A DNA stretch of 64,000 bases, from positions 62,001 to 126,000 of the forward strand of contig OZ244029.1 of the NCBI GenBank assembly GCA_965214945.1. The letters are read 5' to 3'. The notes under the pieces are model-generated. The model searched no databases. It saw only the letters and a program-made list of their open reading frames with translations, and was not told where the DNA came from. This DNA comes from JAAXHB01 sp965214945. GTDB lineage: Bacteria > Actinomycetota > Acidimicrobiia > Acidimicrobiales > Aldehydirespiratoraceae. The translations under genes and the position numbers were made by a program. Below, one piece after another: positions 46,219 through 54,739 of this stretch (the stretch's first letter is position 1; each line of letters starts with the position of its first letter).

Positions 46219-46713
46219 TCAGCCGCGGAAGCGGGAGGCGTAGCCGATGCGCATGGCTGGCCTGAAGATCAGCTCGACAGCGGCGTACATCGATCCGAGG
46301 ACGCTGTCGAGCGCCTCCGCGGTGACGTGGGCCACCGCCATGGCGCCGGAGAGGAACACGGCCTCCTCCTCGCCGATCTCGAGCTTGAGCCCCGTGAGCT
46401 GGCGGTTGCGGCGCAGTAGGTGCTTATAGAAGCGGGCGTGGTTCTCCTCGGGAGCCGGTGTGAGATACGTCTCATATCGAAGCGTGCGCTGGCCGAGCGT
46501 AAACCAGATCGTCCAGACGTCCTTCTCCTCGCCGTGGATTCGTACGTACCAGCGGCGCTCGTCGTCCTCGCCGCGCTCGACGGCGTCGATCACGACGCTG
46601 TCGAGCAGTGCGGCCCGCAGCCAGGAGTCTACGAACACCTCCAATGCGTCGAGTTCGTCCGCTGAGGCAAGCCCTGCGCCCGTCATGCTCGTCTTCACCG
46701 TCATACTCGTCAT
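46219..46713 (-). CDS. YbjN-domain protein
   Basis: A 164-residue soluble protein with the YbjN/type III secretion chaperone-like fold: TIWFTLGQRTLRYETYLTPAPEENHARFYKHLLRRN, then LEIGEEEAVFLSGAMAVAHV. Homologues are widespread in actinobacteria; a sensory or chaperone role is suspected but not established. ATG 46713 is used, 53 bases after mshA; ATG 46704 is an alternative. It is probably co-transcribed with mshA, a pairing common in actinobacteria. Confidence 0.8.
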   Translation of the reverse strand: MTSMTVKTSMTGAGLASADELDALEVFVDSWLRAALLDSVVIDAVERGEDDERRWYVRIHGEEKDVWTIWFTLGQRTLRYETYLTPAPEENHARFYKHLLRRNRQLTGLKLEIGEEEAVFLSGAMAVAHVTAEALDSVLGSMYAAVELIFRPAMRIGYASRFRG

Positions 46714-46766
46714 CCGCGGCCCGGCCTCACGCGCCGGCGGTGGTGCTGCAGGGGGGTCACGCGCCT

Positions 46767-47996
46767 TCAGATGGCGCAGGCCGCCGGCACGCGTGCCGGG
46801 GTCCGCGACGCCAGGTCGTCCAGAATCCCCCTGAGCCTGGCCGATGTGGCTGTCCACGTGTAGCGGCTTGCGTTCTCAGCAGCGCGCCGAGTCATGGAGT
46901 CGGCCAGCGCCGGGTCGCCGAGAATGGCCCGCACCGCGTTGGCGTATCGGGCAGGGGATCGCCCGGTGATGCGGAAGCCGGTTCGGCCGTTCTCCACCAG
47001 GGTGCGCAGGCCGCCGACGTCGGCGGCCACTACTGGGATCCCGCATGCAGCGGCCTCGAGCGCGACCAGTCCGAACGACTCCGACCGGCTAGGCACGAGG
47101 CAAACGTTCGCGGCCCTGTAGTAGGTGGACAGCAGGTGGTGCGGCTGGGGCGCCACCAGCCGCACGCGCCCGCGCAGCCCGTGGGCCCCTACAGCGTCGT
47201 GGAGCCGGCGCATCTCCTGCTGACCGTAGACGCCCGAGGCGCCGCCCACCACCAGAAGGCGGGCGTCGGGGTGTTCGTGGCTCAGCGCCGCCAGTACCTC
47301 GACTGCCACGATCACCCCCTTGAGCGGCTGGATGCGCCCGACGAACAGCAACACTGGCTCGTCGCCGAGGCCCAGAGCGGAGCGCGCCCCGCGGCGGGCG
47401 CCGACCGAGAAGAACGCCCTGTCCACGCCGGGCGCCACGATGTTGATGCGCCGCGGGTCGGCGCGATACAGGCGAACCAGCTGGCGAGCTTCGGCAGCGG
47501 AGTTCGCGGTGATGGCGTCGGAGCAGGCGATCACCGCGGCCTCAGCCTCGACGCGGGCTTCGGGCTCGAGGTCGCCTGTGGAGGCCTTGACTCGAGCCAG
47601 GGTGTGGAACGTGCTGACCATCGGCAGGTCGAGTTCGTGTTTGAGCCGGTGCCCGGCGACGCCCGACAGCCAGTAGTTGGCGTGCAGCACATCGGCGGGG
47701 CTGTCGGCCAGCCAGTCCGCAACGCCCGCGGCGAAGTCGTCGACCACTTCGGGCAGGGCCTCCTTGGGCAGGTCAACCGGGCCCGCGGGGACGTGCACCA
47801 CGCGAAACCCCGGCTCCACGTCCACCACGTCGCGGGCCGCGCTGTTCCAGCGGCGCACGAACACCGTGGCGTCGACGCCCGTCTGGGCCAGCGACGACAC
47901 CAACTCGCGCACGTAGACGTTCATGCCGCCGGCGTCGCCCCGACCAGCCGTGACCAGCGGCGACGTGTGCAGCGACAGGACGGCGGCTCGGGTCAC
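46767..47996 (-). CDS. mshA: MshA-like glycosyltransferase (mycothiol synthesis)
   Basis: A 409-residue GT4-family enzyme. It begins MTRAAVLSLHTSPLVTAGRGDAGGMNVYVRELVSSLA, with the GGMNVYVRE loop of MshA, and has the C-terminal donor-site motif PSRSESFGLVALEAAACGIPVV. MshA joins UDP-GlcNAc to 1L-myo-inositol-1-phosphate, the first step to mycothiol, the actinobacterial thiol. No other msh gene is in the window, so a related glycosyltransferase role cannot be wholly excluded. Confidence 0.85.
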   Translation of the reverse strand: MTRAAVLSLHTSPLVTAGRGDAGGMNVYVRELVSSLAQTGVDATVFVRRWNSAARDVVDVEPGFRVVHVPAGPVDLPKEALPEVVDDFAAGVADWLADSPADVLHANYWLSGVAGHRLKHELDLPMVSTFHTLARVKASTGDLEPEARVEAEAAVIACSDAITANSAAEARQLVRLYRADPRRINIVAPGVDRAFFSVGARRGARSALGLGDEPVLLFVGRIQPLKGVIVAVEVLAALSHEHPDARLLVVGGASGVYGQQEMRRLHDAVGAHGLRGRVRLVAPQPHHLLSTYYRAANVCLVPSRSESFGLVALEAAACGIPVVAADVGGLRTLVENGRTGFRITGRSPARYANAVRAILGDPALADSMTRRAAENASRYTWTATSARLRGILDDLASRTPARVPAACAI

Positions 47997-48085
47997 GAAG
48001 CGGTAAGGCTACCGAGCCTAAGGCCCGCGCCCGGCCTGGGCTGCATCGGTGTGCGACGTCCGGGTGCGCGGAGCCGCTCCGGCGT

Positions 48086-48334
48086 TCAGCCTCCAGAAAC
48101 GGGAGGCAGCACGGCGATCTCGTCCTCATCGCAAGCCGGCTCGTCGGGCGCCACCGGCTCGCCGTTGCGCCAGATCTGGCACGTCTCCAGCAGCCCGGCG
48201 AAGTCGTGTCCGTAGCGCTGGCAGGCTGCTTCGAGCACTTCGTGCACCGTCGCGCCGTCCACGACGTCGTGGCCGCGCCCGGCGGCTTCACGGGCCGAAG
48301 CGAACAGCCGGAGTCTCGCCACCGGGGCCACCAT
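48086..48334 (-). CDS. MoaD/ThiS-family sulphur carrier protein
   Basis: An 82-residue ubiquitin-like protein: VARLRLFASAREAAGRGHDVV at the start, LPPVSGG at the end. The C-terminal Gly-Gly is the site of adenylation and thiocarboxylation. The ATG at 48334 is chosen; the frame continues upstream but only as the antisense of the phosphatase gene. It likely supplies sulphur for molybdopterin or a related thio-transfer. Confidence 0.82.
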   Translation of the reverse strand: MVAPVARLRLFASAREAAGRGHDVVDGATVHEVLEAACQRYGHDFAGLLETCQIWRNGEPVAPDEPACDEDEIAVLPPVSGG

Positions 48335-48452
48335 AGTCGCCGGGCATTTCGCCGTCGTCTCGTGTCGGTCTGCCGCCAAGCGCGGGTCGCGTCCGTCGCG
48401 ATCCGCGTTCAGGAGGCACGGCATCACGGCAGCGCTAGCTTCACCGGCTGCC

Positions 48453-49058
48453 ATGGCGAACCTCATCATCGTGCGGCACGCGCAGTCTGAATGGAATGCC
48501 TCGGGCCGCTGGCAGGGCCACGCCGACACACCTCTGTCTGAGCACGGGCGCGTCCAGGCCCGTCGGGCTGCGGCCTCGCTGGGCGCGTTGGACGCCATCG
48601 CCGCTAGCGACCTCACTCGAGCGGTCCAGACCGCCGAGATCATCGCTGAGGCCGTCGGCATCGGCGATGTGGCGGCCGACGCCGGTCTGCGAGAGCGAGA
48701 CATAGGAGAGTGGCAGGGCTTGGCCACCGAACAGATCGAGCGGCGCTACCCGGGCGCGCTCGCCTCGGGCCGCCGGCCGCCCGGCTGGGAGAGCGACGAG
48801 TCGCTGCTTGGCAGGGTTATTCGAGCGCTGCGCCGGGTGGCGCGGCTGGCTCGTCGACTCCCGGCTCGGGGCTCGGACCGCTCAGCGGTTGGCGACGCCG
48901 AAGGCGATGTGCTCGTGGTGGCGCACGCTGGCGTCCTCTACGCGCTCGAACAGCACTTCGGGTGTCCGTTCAGGCGTGTCGACAACCTCGCGGGCCGGCG
49001 TTTGCATGTGGCACCCGCCGGGATGACGCTGGGAAGCCGGATCGCGCTCGTCGACTGA
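48453..49058 (+). CDS. Histidine phosphatase (phosphoglycerate mutase) family protein
   Basis: A 201-residue enzyme with the catalytic LIIVRHAQSEWN (His9), the DLTRAVQTAEII segment, RERDIGEWQG and the second histidine in VVAHAGVL. RHA replaces the more common RHG. The broad-specificity phosphatase branch is more likely than a glycolytic mutase. In actinobacteria such genes often code phosphatases of metabolic intermediates (for example in mycothiol or cobalamin pathways), but the substrate is not set by the sequence. It is divergent from the MoaD-like gene. Confidence 0.83.
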   Translation: MANLIIVRHAQSEWNASGRWQGHADTPLSEHGRVQARRAAASLGALDAIAASDLTRAVQTAEIIAEAVGIGDVAADAGLRERDIGEWQGLATEQIERRYPGALASGRRPPGWESDESLLGRVIRALRRVARLARRLPARGSDRSAVGDAEGDVLVVAHAGVLYALEQHFGCPFRRVDNLAGRRLHVAPAGMTLGSRIALVD

Positions 49059-49106
49059 AGCCGACCCAACGGGTTCGCCCCCGCACAGCTCATTAGAGTT
49101 CTCCTC

Positions 49107-49179
49107 GGGCCGCTAGCTCATCGGGTAGAGCAGGAGACTTTTAATCTCAAGGCGCCGGGTTCGAGCCCCGGGCGGCCCA
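49107..49179 (+). tRNA. tRNA-Lys (anticodon UUU)
   Basis: A 73-base cloverleaf: acceptor GGGCCGC pairs with GCGGCCC at 49172-49178, discriminator A49179; D arm GCTCATCGGGTAGAGC; anticodon stem GAGA/TCTC around loop CTTTTAA with anticodon TTT at 49140-49142; T arm CCGGG TTCGAGC CCCGG. The CCA end is not encoded. No integrase or att-like sequence is seen next to it. Confidence 0.95.
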
Positions 49180-49260
49180 CCCACGGCGCTGCGCACACGC
49201 CAGCCGTCCCGTCAATGTCTGATCCCGGCAATGTCTCTGCCCAACAGTGGTCTGCCCGAG

Positions 49261-49274
49261 AGTGTTACGACACT
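49261..49274. promoter_or_regulatory. Inverted repeat before a membrane protein gene
   Basis: AGTGT-TACG-ACACT lies 13 bases before the ATG at 49288. It could be an operator or part of a short-leader promoter (TACTCT follows at 49277). Function is a guess. Confidence 0.3.
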
Positions 49275-49287
49275 GTACTCTCAGGTC

Positions 49288-50142
49288 ATGGATTGGGCGT
49301 CCGACTCCCGCAGGACCACTTCGGTGCCGGCAGTACAAACGCGTAAGCGGCGTCCCAACTGGAGGGCGATCTTTATCGCACTCACCTTGCTGATCGTCGT
49401 GGCGGCCTTGGTGGTCTGGTGGCTCGGTCGAGGCGACGGCGACGACAGCACACCTGCGGTCGCCGCGTCCGAGCCCGAGGATCCGCCCGATGACGACGCC
49501 GGCGCTGAAGACGACGCCGACGATACCGATGCCGACGACGAAAGCACCGGCGCAGAAGCGGACGGCGAGTCCGAGGGCTTCTCAACTCCTGGCGTTACCA
49601 CGCTCACCACGGTTCCCATCTCCACCACCACCTTCACCGTCGAAGCGCCAGAAAATGCCGAGGACTTCGGTCCGTCCACACTCAATGCACGCTCCACGGT
49701 GTCGACTGTCGGCCTCGACGAAGTGACCTTCGGATTGACGGTCGCGGCGGCCCAGGAGGCGGCGGGGACTGCTCTCGTGTCTGTCACCTCAGGCAGCGGG
49801 TGCTACCACGTAGTGCCCACCGACGCTCCCGAGGGCATCGTGTTCCTGGTGCACGCCGGCACCATCGAGCGGGTCGACATCAACAGCGGGCCGATAACAA
49901 CTCGTTCCGGCGTGGGGATCGGCACACCCGAAGAGACGGTTGTCGATCTGTTCGGCGACTCCCTGCTGCGCTCGCAGCGCCCGGACGGCACGGTCGATCT
50001 CATTTTCGTTCCCCGCGACGAAGCCGACGCTAAATTCCGTGTTGTGTTCAACATTCACGAGGGCAAAGTTCGGGCCTACAAGTCGGGCCGGTTCCCCCAG
50101 GTGCTAACGCCGACCGGGTGCGAGACGCCCGAGGACGGCTGA
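49288..50142 (+). CDS. Uncharacterised single-pass membrane protein with acidic linker
   Basis: A 284-residue protein. A basic N-terminus (TRKRRPNW) is followed by one membrane helix (AIFIALTLLIVVAALVVWWL), an Asp/Glu-rich linker with Ala/Thr, a Thr-rich stretch, and a C-terminal outer domain of about 150 residues (LDEVTFGLTVAAAQEAAG, YHVVPTDAPEGIVFLVHAG, GVGIGTPEETVVDLFGD). The start at 49288 is preferred to an in-frame ATG at 49231 because the extra residues look uncoded. I do not recognise the outer domain. Confidence 0.68.
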   Translation: MDWASDSRRTTSVPAVQTRKRRPNWRAIFIALTLLIVVAALVVWWLGRGDGDDSTPAVAASEPEDPPDDDAGAEDDADDTDADDESTGAEADGESEGFSTPGVTTLTTVPISTTTFTVEAPENAEDFGPSTLNARSTVSTVGLDEVTFGLTVAAAQEAAGTALVSVTSGSGCYHVVPTDAPEGIVFLVHAGTIERVDINSGPITTRSGVGIGTPEETVVDLFGDSLLRSQRPDGTVDLIFVPRDEADAKFRVVFNIHEGKVRAYKSGRFPQVLTPTGCETPEDG

Positions 50143-50292
50143 ATTCATCGGACAATCTCCCCGGACGGCTCAGCTGAGCAACACCGTGGACAGCTCGTCT
50201 GAGCACTCTTCGCAGAAGGCCTCTTCACCGGCTTAGCACGCCTGCGGCGTTTGCGGCTCTGGGCACTGTGCGGCTCGGGTAGCATCTGGGCC

Positions 50293-50469
50293 GTGCCTTC
50301 TCAGCATGAATTGCGCAAGCGCCGTGTCCGGATGGAGAAAATGAGCAGAGCGCCCCAGCGCCGTGTCTCTCGGCGCGACCGCAGGCGGCGCCTTCTCGTG
50401 GGCACCGTGGCCGTCGTGGTCGTAGTGATGATGGTGTCATCGCTCGCCGTCGGCCTGCTCGCGGGCTAG
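50293..50469 (+). CDS. Small basic membrane protein
   Basis: A 58-residue protein with GTG start: a basic first half (RKRRVRMEKMSRAPQRRVSRR) and one C-terminal helix (LVGTVAVVVVVMMVSSLAVGLLAG). The pattern resembles small tail-anchored proteins in actinobacteria. No family known to me. The open frame runs 14 codons further upstream. Confidence 0.45.
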   Translation: MPSQHELRKRRVRMEKMSRAPQRRVSRRDRRRRLLVGTVAVVVVVMMVSSLAVGLLAG

Positions 50470-50574
50470 GGCCTGCAGCGGGCCGCGCAGCCGCGGATAG
50501 CGTGCCTTGCCCCGCACGCAGAGATATCAGCGCTCGCAGGCGCCGGTGGCCTCGCTAATCGCCGCTGGATGCGC

Positions 50575-50606
50575 GGCCGGTATCCCCCATGGCCGGTATC
50601 CCCCAT
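50575..50606. repeat. Two perfect 16-bp tandem repeats
   Basis: GGCCGGTATCCCCCAT occurs at 50575-50590 and at 50591-50606, in the 249-base gap before the RDD gene. The rest of the gap is unremarkable. Confidence 0.85.
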
Positions 50607-50718
50607 GCGGCGAGGGCTGCTGCTAAAGGTAACACACTAATCCCGTCGATGTGTTAGACGGTTTGGTTGCTAGCCTCTGAGCCTGAGACTGTTATTTCAA
50701 TCAGCAAGGATTCTTCAC

Positions 50719-51204
50719 ATGCCCCCTCCCAATCGCCGGGTAGCGGCACCTGACCCTCAGCCTTCGGGATCTTCCAAGGATGATCTACCGCATCTGATAG
50801 CGGGTGTCAGCGGCCCGGCGGCAGGTGCGGATATAGTCGCGCTGGGCTCCGGGAAGGTGGTTAAGTTGGCCGGTCCTGGAGCACGTCTCGGCGCGAGAAC
50901 CATCGATACGCTGATAGGCATAATCCTTGCCGTAACTATCGGGTTTTTGGACGCGATGGCGATTTGGTGCGTCTATGAGGTGGTGCTAACCGCTGTCATG
51001 GGTAAGACGGTGGGGAAGATGCTTGTGAGAATCAAAGTCATCCGTGCTGACTCTGGGGGCGTTCCAGGGGTAGGCAAGTCCATCGGCCGTTGGATAATCT
51101 TCTGTGTTATGCCTGTCATCGGGCCCATCTGGCTGCTGTGGGACCGCAACCGCCAAGGGCTCTATGACAAGGCCGCCGGTACGGTGGTCATCAAACCAAG
51201 CTAA
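50719..51204 (+). CDS. RDD-family membrane protein
   Basis: A 161-residue protein. The RDD domain begins at LAGPGARLGARTIDTLIGIILAV and continues with GKTVGKMLVRIKVIRADSG and WDRNRQGLYDKAAGTVV. Only about three helices fit, so it is a short member. A proline-rich N-terminus of about 50 residues precedes it. RDD proteins are inner-membrane proteins, some of them Na+/H+ antiporter-like; the role here is not clear. AAGGA precedes the ATG. Confidence 0.8.
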   Translation: MPPPNRRVAAPDPQPSGSSKDDLPHLIAGVSGPAAGADIVALGSGKVVKLAGPGARLGARTIDTLIGIILAVTIGFLDAMAIWCVYEVVLTAVMGKTVGKMLVRIKVIRADSGGVPGVGKSIGRWIIFCVMPVIGPIWLLWDRNRQGLYDKAAGTVVIKPS

Positions 51205-51507
51205 CCCTGCAGCCCGGATACTGGCTTTCGGGACGACTTCGGCCAGGCTGTAGAAGCGAACATGCTGTTTGGCGCTTGCCCAACCTGCACGACTTGACCT
51301 TACCGCCGCGCTCTGTTCAAACAGAAGTCGTAACCTTCTGACATAAACCCAGGATGGTGAGGGTAAGCAGCCCTGCCATTAGCGCAGCACGGGCCATCGG
51401 CATCCCGAAAATATCGACATGCCCCCGCGCTGAGATATCTAGAGTTCGCAAGGTCATATGAGCGCGCAGGTCCCCCTATCGTAAGTATCTCTGTAGGCTT
51501 GTAGGCC
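51205..51507. other. 303-base gap with no gene seen
   Basis: Only short frames with no protein-like features are present between the RDD gene and the cyclophilin gene. The last 40 bases (GTAAGTATCTCTGTAGGCT) should hold the promoter of the cyclophilin gene. Confidence 0.4.
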
Positions 51508-52422
51508 ATGAGCGTGCCGATGCCCGGTTACAAGCGTCGGCTCAAGTCTGAACATCTGGCTGAGAAGCCCTCCGGATGGACAGCGCGCAGTGTGCTTTTG
51601 CCGCTGATCGCGGCCGTGCTCAGCGGGCTGCTCGCCTGCGGGGAACCGGCGCGACCCGCCGCAGGTGACGCCGCCGGAGGAGACTCATCCGAGGCGCCGC
51701 CAGCGACTTCTGAGGTGTCGGCCGAAAGCGCCGGCACGCCAGACGAGAACAACGACACTCCCTCCCAGGCTGCCGACACGCCAAACGGAGACAGCGTGCC
51801 GCCGGGCTGCCCGGCACCGGACGGATCCAGCGGCCGTGTGCTTTATTTCGAAAGCCCTCAACCCGATTGCATTGACCCATCCGCCGGCTATGTCGCCGTG
51901 TTCGACACGACCGAGGGGGAGATGCGCTTCGTCTTGCACGCGGCCGACGTTCCCGTCACCGTCAACAACTTCGTCACCTTGGCGCGCTGGGGCTACTACG
52001 ACGGCACCCTGCTGTTTCGCACCGATCCGTCCATCGACATCATCCAGGGCGGCTCGCCCCACACCGACAGCGCCTCGGATCCAGGGCCTGGCTACACGAT
52101 CCCGGATGAGCCACCTTTCGAAGTCGACCCGGCCACCGGTTGGCTGAAAGGGCCGTACCGATACCAGCCGGGTCAGCTCGTGATGGCCCGCTCGTCGGGC
52201 GCTGACTCCGCCGGCGCGCAGTTTTTTCTTACCACCGGCCTCAACGCCTCGCTGCTCGACGGGCAGGGCACCTATGTGGTGTTCGGTACGACGGACGCCC
52301 CCGGCCTGGCCGTGGCACAGTCGATCATCGGGCTGCACGTCGACTCAGGCCCGATGGGAGGCGCGCCGTCGCGCGATGTGACGGTGCGATCGGTCACCAT
52401 CCTGGAGACGCCTGCCGGCTGA
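51508..52422 (+). CDS. Cyclophilin-type peptidyl-prolyl isomerase lipoprotein
   Basis: A 304-residue exported protein. The signal sequence ends with the lipobox LSGLLACG (Cys near residue 43), so it is probably a lipoprotein. A low-complexity Ala/Glu/Thr linker leads to the cyclophilin domain: VFDTTEGEMRFVLHAADVPVTVNNFVTLARWGYYDGTLLFR, IIQGGSPHT, and GQLVMARSSGADSAGAQFFLTTG. The usual catalytic Arg in FHR is present as LFR. It would assist folding of exported proteins. Confidence 0.88.
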   Translation: MSVPMPGYKRRLKSEHLAEKPSGWTARSVLLPLIAAVLSGLLACGEPARPAAGDAAGGDSSEAPPATSEVSAESAGTPDENNDTPSQAADTPNGDSVPPGCPAPDGSSGRVLYFESPQPDCIDPSAGYVAVFDTTEGEMRFVLHAADVPVTVNNFVTLARWGYYDGTLLFRTDPSIDIIQGGSPHTDSASDPGPGYTIPDEPPFEVDPATGWLKGPYRYQPGQLVMARSSGADSAGAQFFLTTGLNASLLDGQGTYVVFGTTDAPGLAVAQSIIGLHVDSGPMGGAPSRDVTVRSVTILETPAG

Positions 52423-52464
52423 ACTTCGGCGGGCCTTCGGGCTGCTCGGCGGACCCGACTAGAG

Positions 52465-53205
52465 CTAATCCTGCGGCTTGAGCTGATCCTGCGGGGTGTT
52501 GGCGAGAATCACGGGCTGCCCGGCGCGCTGCGCTTCAATTGCTCCGCCGACCGCGGTCCACTGCTGCTCGTCTGGCATGAGATGCTCTCCCTCTGAACGG
52601 GTCGCGGCCGAGGAGGGGGCGGTCGACAAAGCCCTCGCGGACGTGCTCTGCACCGCGGCACCCCATGCGAGGGCGACGAAAAGAACCGAACTCGGCAGCA
52701 TTCGCAGTAGGCGACGGCGGCGGTCGCGGGGCCAGCGATCCCAGCCGGTGGCGGCGGTGATCCCGGCATATAGCCCCAAGCCCACTGTCAGCGCCCCTCC
52801 TCGGTCGTCCACCATTGGATCGCACACCGCTGCGGCCGCCGCGCCCGACCACACGACCGTCGCCCCTGCGCAGTGAGATCTGACGATGGCGTCGAGCAGC
52901 GGCGTTGACTTCAACGCGCCAACCAGATGTGCCGGCGATCCGTCGAGCACCAGCACGCCGTCGGCCGAGGCCACCGGCGCAGAGGTCGTAGGGTCGAGCG
53001 AATCAGCGCGGCGCACCGCGGCGACGACGGTGTGTTCCACTCCCAGGGCGTCGGCCCAGGCGTCGATGTCGGCGTGCAGTGCTTCGGGGCGCCTGAACGC
53101 CGCAGCCAGGGTGACGACAGCCACCCGCTGGCAGCTGGCCAGCACCCGACCCGCCGGTGTGCCGGCGTCGAGTTCGCCACCGCCGGACAGCACAAGCCTG
53201 CTCAT
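52465..53205 (-). CDS. Peptidase S51/cyanophycinase-like protein, probably inactive
   Basis: A 246-residue protein with the class I glutamine amidotransferase-like fold of the S51 family: LVLSGGGELDAG at the start and GVLVLDGSPAHLVGAL in the middle. Where the family has the nucleophile GxSAG, this protein reads VVWSGAAAAAVCDP, so the serine is missing or moved, and catalysis is doubtful. One hydrophobic helix (MLPSSVLFVALAWGAAV) near residue 170 is odd. The ATG at 53205 overlaps the methyltransferase stop by four bases. Confidence 0.65.
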   Translation of the reverse strand: MSRLVLSGGGELDAGTPAGRVLASCQRVAVVTLAAAFRRPEALHADIDAWADALGVEHTVVAAVRRADSLDPTTSAPVASADGVLVLDGSPAHLVGALKSTPLLDAIVRSHCAGATVVWSGAAAAAVCDPMVDDRGGALTVGLGLYAGITAATGWDRWPRDRRRRLLRMLPSSVLFVALAWGAAVQSTSARALSTAPSSAATRSEGEHLMPDEQQWTAVGGAIEAQRAGQPVILANTPQDQLKPQD

Positions 53206-53864
53206 GGCTCCGGCTCGCTCCGTGACCGGCTCGGCGTGGCCCGTCGGGCTCGCAGCTCCACGAACGGCCGCCACGCCGCCGGTGCCGACGGCACCTCGAA
53301 TCGGTGTATGTCCGTGACCGCGTATCCGTTGGCCCACAGCGAGGCCACCGGGTCGTGATCGAGGCGGGCCGCGGGCTCATGGGCTCGCCCGCCTCGAAGG
53401 TGGCGAAATACGGCGCCGTCTGATGCGAGGTACAGGCGGCGAAGACCCGTCAGGCGGCCGCTAGCGGCGCCTCGGTTTGCGGCGCCCGACGGTTCGATCA
53501 TCAGCAGCCGACCATCGGGCGCCAGTAGCCGATCGAGCGATGACAGGTAGGTGTCCATGTCATCCACAAATGGAGAGCGCGTCACTGAGACCACCGTGTC
53601 GTAGCACTTTCCGTCGTCGGCCCGGCTGCTCAGGGCGGCTGTGATGTTGCGGCTGCGGGAGGGCAGGGGCACCTCGAATACGCTGCCGGACGCCAGCGCC
53701 GCGAGGTTGGCGCAGCGCTCTCGCAGAGCATCGGCGAGGCCCGCGGGCAGGGTGTCCGGCAGGGATGCGCCCCGCGACGACAGCGCGCAGGGCGGAAGCA
53801 CGGCCTGGATCAGGTCGAGGTGGTGGTGAAGCGATGCGCTTTCAGGTCGCGGAGGCTGGCCCAT
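53202..53864 (-). CDS. SAM-dependent methyltransferase-like protein
   Basis: A 220-residue protein with a methyltransferase-like core: CYDTVVSVTRSPFVDDMDTYLSSLDRLLAPDGRLLMIEP resembles motifs post-I to III. The glycine-rich SAM motif I is not recognisable (SGSVFEVPLPSRSRN stands there), so it may be degenerate or bind another ligand. The ATG at 53864 overlaps the DUF2237 gene by 55 bases; a GTG at 53801, nine bases after the DUF2237 stop, is an equally credible start (199 residues). Confidence 0.62.
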   Translation of the reverse strand: MGQPPRPESASLHHHLDLIQAVLPPCALSSRGASLPDTLPAGLADALRERCANLAALASGSVFEVPLPSRSRNITAALSSRADDGKCYDTVVSVTRSPFVDDMDTYLSSLDRLLAPDGRLLMIEPSGAANRGAASGRLTGLRRLYLASDGAVFRHLRGGRAHEPAARLDHDPVASLWANGYAVTDIHRFEVPSAPAAWRPFVELRARRATPSRSRSEPEP

Positions 53865-54181
53865 TCGAGCGTGTAGGCGTGGGTCGCCTCAAGAACCACC
53901 TGCGGAGCCATTCCCGCTTCTAAGGCCTCAGTCCAGCGCGGTGCGCACAGGCACCAGCGGTCGCCGGGCGACAGCCCGTTGAAGCCGATGGCCGGGTTGG
54001 GGGTGGACAGGTCGTTTCCGACCATGGCCGAGAACTCGAGGAACTCAGCCGTCATCACCACGCACACGGTGTGAACGCCGTAGTCGCCAGAGTCGGTGTT
54101 GCAGCATCCGTCGCGGAACCAGCCGGTGAGAGGGTCATATGAGCAGGGCTGAAGCTCGCCGCCGAGCACGTTTTGGGCCAT
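53810..54181 (-). CDS. DUF2237 family protein
   Basis: A 123-residue protein that matches DUF2237: NVLGGELQPCSYDPLTGWFRDGCCNTDSGDYGVHTVC, then FSAMVGNDLSTPNPAIGFNGLSPGDRWCLCAPRW. Five cysteines and conserved Asp residues suggest metal binding. The function of the family is unknown. It is the first gene of a three-gene leftward group. Confidence 0.88.
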   Translation of the reverse strand: MAQNVLGGELQPCSYDPLTGWFRDGCCNTDSGDYGVHTVCVVMTAEFLEFSAMVGNDLSTPNPAIGFNGLSPGDRWCLCAPRWTEALEAGMAPQVVLEATHAYTLEWASLRDLKAHRFTTTST

Positions 54182-54346
54182 ACCTTCAGTATCGCATGCT
54201 TGCGTGCCTTCGGCATCGGCCGCCTGGCATCCCCGCCGGGCGGCAACCCTGAGCGGGAGGGGGGGGCCTCAGCGGTGACGTCGCGTTGGGCGGTGGCAGT
54301 TGTGTGATGGCGCATTGGGCAGCAGCGTGTTGGGTATTGTCGGCTG

Positions 54347-54586
54347 ATGCTCGAGTCGAGCAACGCAGCAGCCGACCCGGGGTCCGACGCTGGCTCCCCT
54401 CAGCCGGGTGCCGCTGATTTGGGACTCGACGACATCGAGCGCGACCTCGACTTGGTGGAAGACGCCTTCAGCGCGCTTGACGACGACCGCATCGACGACG
54501 CCGAGGCGTTCGTCGACCGCCTTACCGGCTCACTCGGCCGGGCCGCCGGATTCGAGAAAGCCGTCGAAGGCTCGCCGCCCGGGTAG
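54347..54586 (+). CDS. Small acidic protein of unknown function
   Basis: A 79-residue acidic protein (LGLDDIERDLDLVEDAFSALDDDRIDDAEAFVDRL is the core). The regular pattern of leucines and acidic residues suggests a short helical hairpin. Actinobacterial homologues seem likely, but no function can be given. A run of eight G lies upstream at 54259-54266, outside the gene. Confidence 0.5.
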   Translation: MLESSNAAADPGSDAGSPQPGAADLGLDDIERDLDLVEDAFSALDDDRIDDAEAFVDRLTGSLGRAAGFEKAVEGSPPG

Positions 54587-54739
54587 TCGAGGCCCTGTTG
54601 GGATGCGCAAGCTCGTCAGTACGACATAGACGTAGACGCAGCTGGGGTTGACACCGCACAGACCAAGGCGGTTAGGGCTTTCTCGTAGGCTGGGGGCTTG
54701 GAAATCCGCGAATCGATCGTCAGCGAGAGGCTTGGTGCC

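Noticed and set aside
49107..49179. tRNA-Lys as an island insertion site
   Set aside because: Flanking genes are ordinary and no tRNA 3'-end repeat or integrase was seen nearby.
53810..53864. True 55-base gene overlap between DUF2237 and the methyltransferase-like gene
   Set aside because: A GTG at 53801 gives a non-overlapping start, so the overlap need not be real.
54259..54266. G8 run upstream of the small acidic protein gene
   Set aside because: Intergenic, with no sign that it affects a reading frame or promoter spacing.
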